From positions 120,077,653-120,141,652 of the forward strand of contig OX578140.1 in the NCBI GenBank assembly GCA_951213105.1: a DNA stretch of 64,000 nt. The letters are read 5' to 3'. Origin of the DNA: Amaurobius ferox. Lineage: Eukaryota; Arthropoda; Arachnida; Araneae; Amaurobiidae. Within the stretch, counting starts at the first letter, position 1; the number at the start of each line of letters is the position of its first letter. The notes under the pieces were generated by a model, which ran no database searches, was not told where the DNA came from, and was given only the letters and a program-made list of their open reading frames with translations. This document shows, one piece after another, positions 12,101-22,989 of the stretch. Position numbers and translations under genes: made by a program.

Positions 12101-12499
12101 AGATATTGTGAGTGGTCGCCTAGGGCATCACAGAGAAGGTGTTGGCCTCTCAAGTAAAAGAATTGCTGGGGGGTAATCAGAAGCAAGAAAGTGTGGGGCA
12201 GGAGATGCTCAAGTCAGGAGCGGGAAGTCAAGACTCAAAACGAGAATTGCAAAGGGAGTGAAAAAGGCAGAAACACGGTAGAAAGGGAAACTGAATCAGC
12301 CCCACAGGAAGTTTTAGTTTCGGAATCAGAGACGTTGGGAAGTTCCGATAGCAATGGCATGAAGAGCGTAGGAATTGGAGGGGGTCAATTCTCCCAATCA
12401 GAGAGGTTTGCTCACGAAGAATGTTGTTCGGATTGCGAGCATGGGCGGATGTCCAGGAAGAAAAGGGAAAGTATTTCATAATAGAGGAGTATCTGTTCC

Positions 12500-13850
12500 A
12501 CCGAGAGAAGGTGTTAGGGAAGAGTGTGAATTAGTTGTCCATTCTAAAGGGCAGAAGAGAAGAGATTTTGAAAATGGCCCACAGTTCGGTGTTTGGAGGA
12601 CATATGGGGGTGCGGAAAACGTGCGAAAGGATTAGGTACACTTTCTTTTCAGAACGGTTAAAGAACAAGGCATGCACGCTCTGCTAATTCACCAAACCTG
12701 TGAAGGTTAAGGAGGGGTGCCTCACAGTGCCAGTGGCAAGACCTGGTTTGCCTTCCCTGGTCTTGAATATTGATGTTATAGGCCCTATAGAGCCACCGAC
12801 TCTAAGGGACACAAGTATATTTTGTGTATGATGGACCAACACACTAGATAGGTGGAGGCTGCCTCTTTGACCAGTTTGTCGGTAAAGGTGACGTGTGAAG
12901 CCCTGCTGCATATTTTGTCCAGGACGGGAATTCCAAACGTTATCGCATTGGATAACAGGACGAACTTTGTCGCGGATTTAACGAAGGAGTTTGAATGACA
13001 TTTAGGGTCAAGTCCAAGGTTTCAACGCCTTTACATCCGGCCTCGAATGGGTTAGTGGAGAGGTGGAATCGGACTTTGAAGTCTATGCTCCACCCCACAA
13101 TTAGAGACCAAGGAAGGGGTTGGCACTTACAAATCCCCTATGTCTTAAGGGAGTACCGGGAAGTGCCCAACACAACTATGGGGGTCTCACCGTTCCAGCT
13201 ATTATATGGGAGATCACCTCAGGGTCCTTTATCCATTCTGAAAACAACATGGACAGGAAAGTTTGAGGGGCTCGAGTTGGATGTCAGACTGATATCGGCA
13301 TATTTGCAGGAATTAAAGGGGAGGTTGGAGATGGTGACAGAACAGGCCGGGTTAACCGCGAGTGTTAAGCAGGAGAGAATGGCCTATTACCACAACCCCA
13401 GGTCCTCAACAAAGGTTCTTAAACCAGGTGATCAGGTCATAGTTTTAATACCAGACTCGACGAACAAATTATATGAGAGATGGCAAGGACCAGCGATGGT
13501 GGAGGAACAGAGAAATGCATACTCGTTCTTAGTTGAGATGGCAGATGGGTGCACCAAGCACGTACACCAGAACAAAATCCGCAAATGCGATCAAACGGAG
13601 GTGGTAAACCTAATCTTCGATGAGGATTTCGGGCAATTCGAAGACACGCCAAATCAGACGCTCCAAGATATAGATTTTTTGCATGCTCTGGATTTACTAA
13701 GAGTAAATCAATTGAGTCCTCAAAGAAAGAGCGAGTTAAGGGATATGTTGGAAAGACGTAGGGGGGTTATTTACGAGACCAGCCAGAGTGGGGGTGCATA
13801 AAATCGAGCTGTTACCGAATACGGTTAGGCAAAAATCCCAATGTTACGGC
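12500..13850 (+). pseudogene. Retrotransposon integrase, broken
   Basis: Fragments in shifting frames give an HHCC zinc-binding module (AHSSVFGGHMGVRKTC, then KACTLC, 12565-12684). The DDE core follows: the first Asp in NIDVIGP near 12768, the second in ALDNRTNF near 12948, and the Glu in NGLVERWNR near 13055. From 12995 a 268-codon frame is open. It ends with a GPY/F-like module (GDQVIVLIPD, ERWQGP) and a linker rich in acidic residues (13590-13800). Integrases insert the cDNA into the genome. At least three breaks precede 12995, and a frameshift near 13850 separates this from the RT. It lies upstream of the RT, the reverse of ordinary Ty3/gypsy. Confidence 0.85.
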
Positions 13851-13859
13851 ATACCGAAA

Positions 13860-15060
13860 GGAAGTAGACAAGCAGGTTCAGGAGTTGTTAGATCTGGAAC
13901 TGATTGAGCAGTCAGAGGCTGAGATAGCTCACTCAGTGGTATGCGTGGCAAAAAAAGATGCCAGAATCACAGTGTGCATCGATTTCCAAGCCTTCAATGC
14001 CACGTTTAAAATACCGGTGTTCCCGAAGAAAGACATGCAAGAGCTTATTTTTACAGCGAGAAGGGCAAAGTGGTTAACGAGTCTAGACTTATTAAGAAGA
14101 TATTGGCAAATTAAGCTAGAGGAGAACAGCAAGCCATTAACGATGTTTTCCACACACAATGGGAGATTCCAATGGAAAACCATACCATTTGGATTAGCAG
14201 GAGCGTCAGGAAACTTCCAGAAAGAAATGAATAGGGCCCTAAATAAGCACTCAGAATATGCACATGAGTATATTGATGATATTATTATCTTTTCCCGGAA
14301 CTGGGAAGATCACCTGATGCACTTAGATGCAGTTTTACGGGAGTTGGAGAAATTGGGTTTCGCAGTTAGAATGGATAAATGCACATTTGTATTCGGAGAA
14401 ATCAAATATCTAGGCCATCGGATCGGGAGATGAAAACATGCCCCGTACAAGGAAAAAGTGTCCGCAATAGGGCAGTTAAAAAGACCAACCACCAAAAGAG
14501 AGGTCAGATAGGGCCTGGGATTGATAGATTTCTATCGTTTTTACATCCCCCGATATGCAGAACTAGCCCAAAAAGAATTGCCTGAATAGAGTCGAATGGG
14601 GAAGGAGGGAGGAAAAGAGAGAGTCATTTAATGAATTAAAACAGACACTGTGTCGAGTGACAGTACTTGCGACCCCAGATTTCAGTTTGCCCTTCCAAAT
14701 TTACTCAGACTCGTCTGATTTTGCTAGTGCGGCGTGTCTCACACAAAGGGATTCACAAGGAAATTTTAGGCCAATTGCATTCACAAGCCAGAAGTTTAAT
14801 GATGCACAGAAAAATTGGGCTACTATTGAGAAGAAGGCATAAGCGGTCCTATTCAGCCTAAGCAAATTTGACCGGTTGATATATGGGGGTAAAATCGAAA
14901 TGATAACGGACCATAACCCATTAAAATTTCTAACTAAAAGTACGCCAAAGAGTCCAGACTAACGAGATGAGCCTTTCGTTACAAAGATGGAATTACGACA
15001 TTTCTCACCTGTCCGGGTAAGGAGCATCGTGCAGCTGATGCTATGTCGCGACTGCCAAGA
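13860..15060 (+). pseudogene. Reverse transcriptase and RNase H, broken
   Basis: The RT frame (13885-14433) shows, in order, VCIDFQAFNA, TSLDLLRRYWQIKL, FQWKTIPFGLAGA and the catalytic HEYIDDIIIFS, then YLGHRIG. This is a gypsy-type palm and fingers. After a stop and frameshifts the connection continues (FYIPRYAELA near 14545). RNase H follows from 14657 with PFQIYSDSSDFASAA, RPIAFTSQKFNDAQKNW and ITDHNPLKFL (to ~14940). Several stops and shifts make it inactive. The RT copies RNA to DNA and RNase H removes the template. No integrase follows; RNase H is the last domain before the 3' LTR. Confidence 0.88.
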
Positions 15061-15644
15061 GAGAGGAAGATGAAAAGGGAAAAGGTGATGTTTCGGTATC
15101 CAGTGATGTTTGTATATTTTGTTTTTGTAAATGGGGTAAATATTGAATTGATCTTTGTTATTTTGTTTATTATGGTGTGGATTTCGGTAAAGTTTATTGG
15201 TTTAGTTCTTTTATAGTATTTAGAGTTTAAATGTTTTTTTTTATTTTGGGGAACTTATATATTTTATGATAATTATATGGCTTGCTATGCAAATAAATCT
15301 TATGAGATCCTATGTGAACAACCAAGTAAAATGTTACTGCCTAGAGGTCCCTTCTGAAAGTGAAAAACCCATTTTCAGGGACCATGAGTGGATGCAAAAA
15401 CATTTGACATTCTGGAAACTTAAAACTTTTGCCCTACCTATATTTGTGGACCATAAGTGCATTCAAGAAACATTGATTCTTGTGATCTTGAACTTTCATT
15501 TTGCCAATGTCAAGTGACAACGTTGAACTTAAAAGTACCATGAGTGGTTTTGAAAATTCAGAATTTTCGTTTTTTTTTTTTTTTTTTTTTTTTTATTATG
15601 TAAAAACAGGGTGTTTAATCCTGGTTTTTTCTATGAGAGGGGCA
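15061..15644 (+). other. Non-coding 3' region and polypurine tract
   Basis: No protein domain is evident between RNase H and the 3' LTR; the 83-codon frame at 15266 is unassigned and no env-like gene is visible. A poly-T run lies at about 15570-15594. The purine-rich GAGAGGGG ends two bases before the LTR start at 15645, the expected polypurine tract for plus-strand priming. Confidence 0.55.
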
Positions 15645-16046
15645 TGTGAGAAACCCTGACAAATTTTTGAACATTTTTCAGAGTACAGTCTCATTCATAG
15701 TCGGTCATAGACCTGAGCAGGCCAGGAATGTCAAAACAAAGTCGTAAAGATTGTTGTCGCCTCCGAGAAGATGCTTGAGAAAGGCAAAACAAAGCCATTT
15801 TGCCTGTCATCAGGCGGAGGCGATGTAGATCCCAGCATGTAAGAGAGGGTGGTCTGACCATCGTTGGATTCTGAGAAAAATTCCAGAGGGCTTATTTCAT
15901 GGTGGTCCCATAATCACGGTAGTATGGGACGATAGGAGCATATATGCAAAAAGGACGTGTTCTAGAAGGAGACGCCCCACAGTCCCCAGAGAGGATGGTC
16001 GTACGAACAGCAGCTCGTGCAGTGAATTGGTACTATGATAAATTCA
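15645..16046 (+). repeat. 3' LTR of the same element (402 bp)
   Basis: It begins TGTGAGAAACCC directly after the polypurine tract and ends near GATAAATTCA. It matches the 5' LTR (10605-11008) throughout and is almost the same length. The flank is CGAGA, which does not repeat the 5' flank, so the target duplication is lost or the ends are slightly misplaced. Confidence 0.88.
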
Positions 16047-17784
16047 CGAGAGTAGCAGAGATTGATTAATTACTAATACTGATTTTCTATGAAAGTGACA
16101 ACGATGATCGGCGATCGCTTTTATTTTACGACAAGAGTACATTTTGTACAAAGATCGTATCTACAATCTTACAATCATCAAAAGAGAATGGCTTCACTGA
16201 ATTTCATGTTTTGTGGGTAGCCTTGGAATATTTATTCAATGGTTTGATCTTCTTGGCCCATGGGATGTTGAGACATATTAATAAAAAATTGCATAATTAA
16301 ACTTTCCATTATGCAGATTCCCTCAGCAAATTTATTTGAAGAAATTGATATCATGTTACTCAACAATGTTATTTAAATCCATCATGTTTATACAGCAAAC
16401 GATTTTTATTGAATCTTTTCCGATTTAAGTAATTAAGAAATGTATATAAAAATGCATTTTTATCAGAATTGCAATTTTGACTGGATTATTATATCAATTA
16501 TGGTCTTTGGGTTTAAAGAATATGAGAATTGATATTTTCAATTTCTTACGTCATCTGTTTTATTTCGGCAAATACTTTTTTAAACTCATATATTGTGTTT
16601 AGCTAATTGTTGAAACAAAATAAAAGTGGTGCAGGTATATCTTCTAATACAATTTTAGAGCTTTCATTTTGGCATATATTAATCTAATTATATATTTTTT
16701 GTAAATTTGCTCACAAACGGGACCAGGATGTTTTATTCTTCAGATTTGCATGTGAAGATAATTTTGTTTATTGAGAACAGAGATTCTTATACTTTTTTTA
16801 GGAGAATTAAATTACATATTTTAAAAGAATGTTTTGGATAACAATGCCATTACTACAGGAATTTGCACATAATTGCAGGAATATATATGGAATATATATA
16901 TGGAATATATATTATATATTCCGTATGAAAAATGGGTATACTGCTAGTTGAAAATATATAGTAAATATGCTACACAAATCTTACTTATTGCTGTATAAAA
17001 AGTTACAGGAGTAAAATATGAACAATTTTATCGCTATCCCCATAAAATACAGATTTAGAAAAAAAGCATCCCCCAATATTTTAAAATACAGTTAACAACT
17101 TTAAATTAAAAAAATTAGAATGATAGAAGCTGAGGATAGAAAAAAAAATGGCTTGCATTTTAAATATAATTACACAATTTATATACTAGTATAACTTTAT
17201 AAGATAGCAATTGAAACTACCATTAGAATATATTAAAAATACTGATCTATATATATTTTGAAATTTATATAAAAAGAAGTGTCCCATAAAAATTAGGCCT
17301 TCATATAAATATATCTGTGAGGATTCAGAACTAATAGTTTATGTATCATCCAGCTTGTATAGGTGTTCAATTGTTACTAACTGAATACCCATTAAAAACT
17401 GTCTCACATTATTTTATGCTTTTGCCGCTAAGCATTTTTTCAAGGGCATAACATTCTGCTTTTTTTATAAACTGTAAAATGTATCTTGCCTTTTTTTAAA
17501 ACTGAAAAAATCCATCCTGCCCTTTTTATGGCGCAACATGTTTTTCTTATTATTATAAAATGTGAAATTTTCTTCTCAGAACAGCCTTGAAATTCTTTAA
17601 AGCCAGTCAGGATGGGAAGGAGGGGGGGGGGGGGCATACCATGATTTTGCTTCATAGTGAAATCCTTTTAGACAAGCTATTTCTATAGGCAACATAATCT
17701 CAAGTTCTCGTATAGGATCATTCTATATCAAATCAACCAGGGGTGGTTGCTCGATCATCTACTTATTTTTATGTTTTCACCATA
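16047..17784. other. A+T-rich DNA without recognised features
   Basis: I find no coding or repeat structure beyond a short TATATATGGAA repeat near 16880-16915, a fragment like the element left end (CTGAATACCCATTAAAA, ~17380), and a G homopolymer near 17621-17635. The 71-codon minus frame at 17440 crosses the G run and is not credible. Confidence 0.5.
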
Positions 17785-17826
17785 GGTAATCTTGCTAATG
17801 AACTGCTCAAAGCTATTTTTGTTATT

Positions 17827-18629
17827 ACTTTCCTTATATACAGAATGTATAAAGAAAGTATTGTGACGGGGTCGAAAATTTGAATTCGAGTTTTCGACGG
17901 GAGAGCACGTTTTAAGCACCCTTGATCACGAATCAAACATTTTTGAAGTGATGTCTGTGTGTGTGTGTCAGTGAGTCTGTGGAGACGATAACTGATGAAT
18001 GAATGAACCGATTCGAACGAAATTTGGTACAAAACTCACAATCTGTGAATACTGGAAGTCTATTGTTTTTATACGCAATCGAATGTTCAGAACACCCCTA
18101 AATTTTCAACTGAAATTTTGAAAAAATCATTCTCGAGATATTGCACATTTTTCAAAAAAATTATCAACAAATCATGTAAAATAAAAAAAAAGTATTACCT
18201 ATTGAGAAACATGTTCACTTTTCATATGTAATATCATGCGATAAATTGGGTAACATCATTCTCGCAGATCTGGTTCATTCCATTCATGAAAAAAGATACT
18301 TTAAGTAATACTTTTGTATTTAAATGCCAATAGTCATTTATCTGCTGTAAGAATAACTTATTTTTCCATCCATACTGCTTGGCGAGATTTTGGCGGAATG
18401 TCGCCAACTTGGTGACTTGTTTAAATGTTGCTAAATTAACGAAAAACTTGCCTAATGGATAAAAATGAAGTTAAATCAATGAAAATGACGACTAATTGAC
18501 GAAAATTCAATATCTTAGGAAGAATATATCTACTATAAGAATAACGTATCGTTTTTACTGTTAAAGTAGTAAATTCAATGCATTATATAAGGAAGGTCAT
18601 GTGTTGCCCACATCAGCTTTTTTTTCTAT
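17827..18629 (+). repeat. ~800-bp interspersed repeat, copy 1
   Basis: It begins near CAGAATGTATAAAGAAAG and contains ATTGTGACGGGGTCGAAAAT, a GT-rich microsatellite (TGTCTGTGTGTGTGTGTC), then CGAACGAAATTTGGTAC, and later CGCCAACTTGGTGACTTG. A second copy lies in reverse at 60645-61425 with the same order of landmarks, so this is a dispersed element. It is flanked by an unusually long direct repeat, GGTAATCTTGCTAATGAACT and onward for about 42 bp (17785-17826 and 18630-18671, about one mismatch), too long for a normal target duplication. The 87-codon minus frame at 17769-18032 is a by-product. Confidence 0.65.
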
Positions 18630-18796
18630 GGTAATCTTGCTAATGAACTGCTCAAAACTATTTTTGTTATTTTTCTATCTGTTTCTATTTTGCCATTTTG
18701 GATGTACTCATTTTTCTTCACCACATAATAAAATGTCTTATTAGAATGAATGAAAAAAACAAAAAGGAGATTTCCATTTAATCTATATGTGTGAGT

Positions 18797-19182
18797 TTGG
18801 TATACTCATGTAAAATATAGTTAATTATTGATGTTTAAATTGCTTTCCATATTTTGTAGCAAAGCATAACAATTTATATATTAACAAGCATATATTTCGT
18901 TAATCAGAATCCGGCATTAATCATATGACATAAGAACAAAAATCAACAGAAAGTGAAAGCAGATGTCAAATGACATATTAGTATTAACAGATTAGCACTC
19001 ACTGTTAAAAGTTTTCCTATTTTATCCAAAATCAAAATGCTTTCATTTTCAACCTACCCATGGCCACGAATGAAGTTACTGGCATAATTAAAATTATAAA
19101 TGATTGGTATACTCATGTAAAATATAGTTAATTATTGATGTTTAAATTGCTTTCCATATTTTGTAGCAAAGCATAACAATTT
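18797..19182 (+). repeat. Perfect 79-bp direct repeat flanking 228 bp
   Basis: TTGGTATACTCATGTAAAAT and onward to AAGCATAACAATTT occurs at 18797-18875 and again at 19104-19182 with no differences that I can see. The 228 bp between the copies are non-coding. A perfect repeat of this length in otherwise decayed DNA implies a recent tandem duplication of ~307 bp, or gene conversion. From 19183 to about 19770 nothing else is evident. Confidence 0.85.
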
Positions 19183-19779
19183 CTGGTATTTAAAAATCAA
19201 GGTATTAATGATACATTTCGGCATATCGTTAGAATTTTGTCTAAAAAACAACATAAAGAAAATTGATTAAGTTAAAATATAACAAAACAAATTATTGAAA
19301 GTAAAAAGAAAAGTTATTGGAAAAAAATTACACTCCCCCTACAAAAACAAATTAAAAAAAACTGAAAACAAGAACAATTTTTCATAAAATAAGGAATTAT
19401 GGAAATAGCTTCCTTCACCTATGTGAACAACTGTAGTTAAAAATAATATTCCCAAGAAAAAGTTGTTTTAACAGACAAAAGACAGATAATTATATATGCT
19501 ACTAATTATATGCTACTAATTATATATGCTTCTAATTATATGAGCATATCAAGGGAGGAGGAGCTGAGGATTTGTGGTCTGGTAATATTATTCTCTTTAC
19601 TGCTTGGTGTTTTTATATAGAAAAGTGTAAAGAGCATTTTCTTCAACTATTTCATAATTGATTCCCACCCAGAAATGGAAATGTAAGTATTAGAATGACA
19701 ACATCATTAAAAAGGCAAACCCTTAAAATAATATGGAAAATATCTGCAATTTTATTAATATATTTAACGAAATATTTTT

Positions 19780-20225
19780 TTTTCTCATTTCACATTTTGA
19801 GCATTTTGTTATAGAACACCTCCTCAAATGAACATTTTTGAAAAATTCAATTTTCTTCAGATGGTTTATGAAACTCTTGACTTTGTGCACAGAATTTAAA
19901 GTTTCAATCTTACTTGAAAAAGGGTGTACCTCATTTATTTAGCAAATCGAACATTTCGGTGTGCATCACATCTAAAGTAAAAAAAAAAAAAAAAAGTGAA
20001 AAGTGAAATTGTACATTTTTTTGCAAATTTATATCTCATTACAAAGTAGGTTCTTTTATCATTTCACATTTTGAATGTTTTAGTGTAGAGGCCCTTCTCA
20101 AAAGAACATTTTTGAAAAATTTAATCCTTAATGTTTACTGATCCGTGTACCAAATTTCAAGTCTCTATCTATTCGAGAAATGCCTGAACAAAGCATGACA
20201 GACAATTGGGAATTATTAGTACATA
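19780..20225 (+). repeat. Partial copy of the ~150-bp-monomer element, right end
   Basis: It carries AGAACACCTCCTCAAATGAACA, AGCAAATCGAACATTTCGGT, then CAAATTTCAAGTCTCTATCT followed by ATTCGAGAAATGCCTGAA and an eroded GACAGACAATTGGGAATTA tail near 20200, ending TACATAAAGAT. This matches the right end of the array ending at 4051. About three diverged monomers remain. Confidence 0.55.
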
Positions 20226-20585
20226 AAGATAATGTATAGAAAAATTAGCGTGCATTTTTAAAGCCAAAGTGTGTTTCACTCCATTACAGACACATTTTCC
20301 ACACACTGAAGTTTTTATAATTTATAACAAGTGCATCTCTGACAAGTATATTAGTTTTAAAATGTGTATCATAGTATTTGAGTTTTTGACTCTTTAATAG
20401 TTCTCAAATTTCTTATAAAATATGAAGTTTTACAAATATTTCTAATCATGTTCAGTATTGATAAGAATGAACTATAATTACCTCTTAAATTATAATTTTC
20501 CAACAAAAAATTCTGAAAATAAAAATTAAGAAACCCTAAGTTATATACCTTTATTTAAACCACTAGCGGACTAGATCACCTGCTT

Positions 20586-21350
20586 GCCAACACCCATAAC
20601 TCACTTTACCTCCTACTAGCTAGCATTCACTGAGCTCGCTTCGCGAGCACTTTAGTGCCATTTGCTATGCAGGCATAATACACTCATTGGGCACCGTCCT
20701 TAATTAACTGACATTCATCAGCCCTAGAACTTGCCATGCTTGTTATTTAAATCTGGTTGGCTCGCCAACACCTTCACCTCCTACTCACTAATGCTCACCA
20801 AGCTTGCTGTACAAGCACTATAGTGTCATGTACTATGCAGACGTAAGACGCAAGTTGGGGACCGTTCCTTGTTAACTTACATTCTCCTGCCCTGGAGCTT
20901 GCTTTGTGAGCTCTTTCAATCTGACTGGCGGATGCCAACGTGTCCTGTGCTCGCAAAACTACAAAATTTCACCCTCCATTCCTGTCAGCTCATTGCAGGC
21001 GTGATGCACCAGTTTGTTTGTTCGACCTAGACTGACCGACCTAGACAAAGGTGTAAGGTACAATTTAGACTGGAATCCAGTGGGGGAGGCATACACAGGG
21101 ACTGCACCCTCCATCTCTTACCACCAACCTCTCAGAAGGATTTACGGACCCACATGTTTAATATGATCGTACTCCGCATGAACATGGCAACAGTTTAGGA
21201 AGAGATGATAAAATTCAGGTCATCTGAGTACAATTTCCGTACATTAACCACTGGGCTGTTATGCCCCGTGATGCACCTGTTGGGGCTTTGCTCCTTATTA
21301 GCTGACGCTCAACTCATTCAGCGAACAATTTCATCAAGTTTCAACTCCCC
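20586..21350 (+). repeat. Three ~175-bp tandem satellite-like units
   Basis: Units begin at GCCAACACC near 20586, 20764 and (GCCAACGTG) 20934. Units 1 and 2 share TTCACCTCCTACT, a GAGC or AAGC-TTGC phrase, AGCACT-TAGTG, CTATGCAG and CCTTGTTAACTTACATTC-like text; I judge them ~75 percent alike. Unit 3 is more diverged and contains the SINE at 21015-21266, with unit sequence resuming at 21282. Base composition is less A+T-rich than the surroundings. Confidence 0.6.
21015..21266 (-). mobile_element. Diverged tRNA-SINE copy inside the satellite units
   Basis: The body of the SINE is readable on the minus strand (complement of GGCATACACAGGGACTGCAC, CGGACCCACATGTTTAA, ATCGTACTCCGCATGAACA), and the tRNA head is eroded. 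It is bounded by a 15-bp target duplication with one mismatch, CGTGATGCACC(A/T)GTT, at 21000-21014 and 21267-21281. It is older than the copies at 7252 and 22149. From 21350 to 22140 I see no further feature; the 66-codon minus frame at 21536 is unassigned. Confidence 0.8.
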
Positions 21351-22148
21351 AACTCTGAAACTCCTTTCTTGAGTTGGGTGGCTTTGTCGCCTTCTTCCAG
21401 GTACTCTCTGAGCCTGCATCGCAATCTATTTTGTGCTGTCTGCTGTTAAGAACGATTGCTTATTGTATTGCAAAGAAACAGCAAAATTTCATAACTGTAT
21501 TATTTGCCGTTTGTTTGTAATACAATGACAAAATATCACGTTACACTTTCAGTATAAAGAGATCTATAACAGTGAAACATATAATTGTGAAATATAATGA
21601 TTAAATTGCAATGTTTATGACAACAATAGTTTAAAATCTTCGTCCAGAAAGAACATTTTTTCACTTCAGAAGTGCATAAAAAATGGAATAACTCATTAAC
21701 TAAATTAAAGTTTAAAAAAAGGGACCCGTCCTGCAAAATTTCAGCTATGTAGGCATATGCTACTAAAATTTCGAGGTCTTGCTATTGCTAGTCTGTCCAG
21801 GACGTGAACTCACAGCTCAAAAACTCTTCCTTTCACTTTGACATTAAATATTTTCTAAACTAAATTTTAAATCAAAAAACAATTTATATCAGTGTGTTTG
21901 CTCCCCTAATATTTCTCTACAAATGTACCAAATGTCATATTTTTGTATGCTATAGACTTTGCGTTATGTGACAGAGAAACTTAAGAAATGCGAAATTTGT
22001 CAAACAGCGGCATCGGAGGCAGCTACTTTATTTTAATATAGACAGAAACAATGCAATTTAATTTAGAAAAAAGTTTGAAAAAAAAAAGCACTTCCTGCAA
22101 AAAACATAGTAAGGCTATGGCCATAAACGTGGCAAGGTTTTGGGTGTT

Positions 22149-22415
22149 GTTGTTGTTGAAACCCAGACCGTCCGACCTACCAGAAAGGTGTAAGGTAACT
22201 GTTTGGACGGTCGGGAAGTGCCACCCAATTCAGACCGGGGAGGCATCCACAGGGACCGTACCCTCCTTCCCCTACCACCAACCACTCGGAAGGACTTTCG
22301 GACCCACATGTTTAACGTGATCGTACTCCGCGTGAACACGGCGGCAGTTTTGGCAGCGGCTGGAATCGAACCCGGGCCTACCGAGTGCAACCCCAGCGCG
22401 CTAACCAATGGGCGC
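22149..22415 (-). mobile_element. tRNA-SINE copy, head slightly truncated
   Basis: It reads the same as 7252-7535 but lacks the outermost dozen bases of the tRNA head and about 17 bp of the body near 22240. The B box GGGTTCGATTCC is intact on the minus strand, and the tail is (CAA)n. Only a weak GGGTGT repeat is seen at both edges (22142-22147, 22416-22421). Just outside, GGGTGTGAACTA and TAGTTCACACCC (22416-22449) form a hairpin. Minus-strand and plus-strand frames across it are not genes. Confidence 0.9.
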
Positions 22416-22484
22416 GGGTGTGAACTAGTATGCTAGTTTAGTTCACACCCAAAATGAAAGTTTCATAGATTAACTTCTATAAAA

Positions 22485-22560
22485 GTTTTATTCTTATCCA
22501 TATAATTATAGTTTTATTCTTATCCACATAATTATAGTTTTATTCTTATCCATTTATAAA
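22485..22560 (+). repeat. ~27-bp minisatellite, about 2.7 units
   Basis: TTTTATTCTTATCCAYATAA followed by TTATAG repeats nearly three times. No other feature between 22450 and 22985. Confidence 0.75.
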
Positions 22561-22989
22561 AGATTTCCTTTATTATTTTATGCCTAGAATAGTCATGCTA
22601 GTCATATACAACCCTTACCACAGTACTGCTTTCATCACAACATTTTAGTAGACGAGCTTGTCCAAGTATCCATTAAAAATATTGTAGTTGAGCTAAAATA
22701 ATTTTTACACAGAACAAATAACAAATGTATCACGAAAATGTGATTTTTATTTTTTAACAAATTTAATGTCATTAGCTAAACAATGAGAAATTTTTCCAAT
22801 ATTTGAATTGGGCACTGTGTAAACTTACTGGTCATTATACAAAAATAAAATTAAAATACCTTGCGTTTTGCTACTAAATTCCTGGAAATTTTGAGGCTTT
22901 TCTTGTTTTACAGGTAGCATAGCAACAATGAAATAGTAATAAGAATGAGGAAGACAGTAATGAGATTATCTCAGTATATACTTATCACC

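Noticed and set aside
17621..17635. Poly-G and poly-C runs (also 27858, 46756, 58160) as functional G-quadruplexes
   Set aside because: They are single homopolymer runs, prone to sequencing error, without spaced G tracts.
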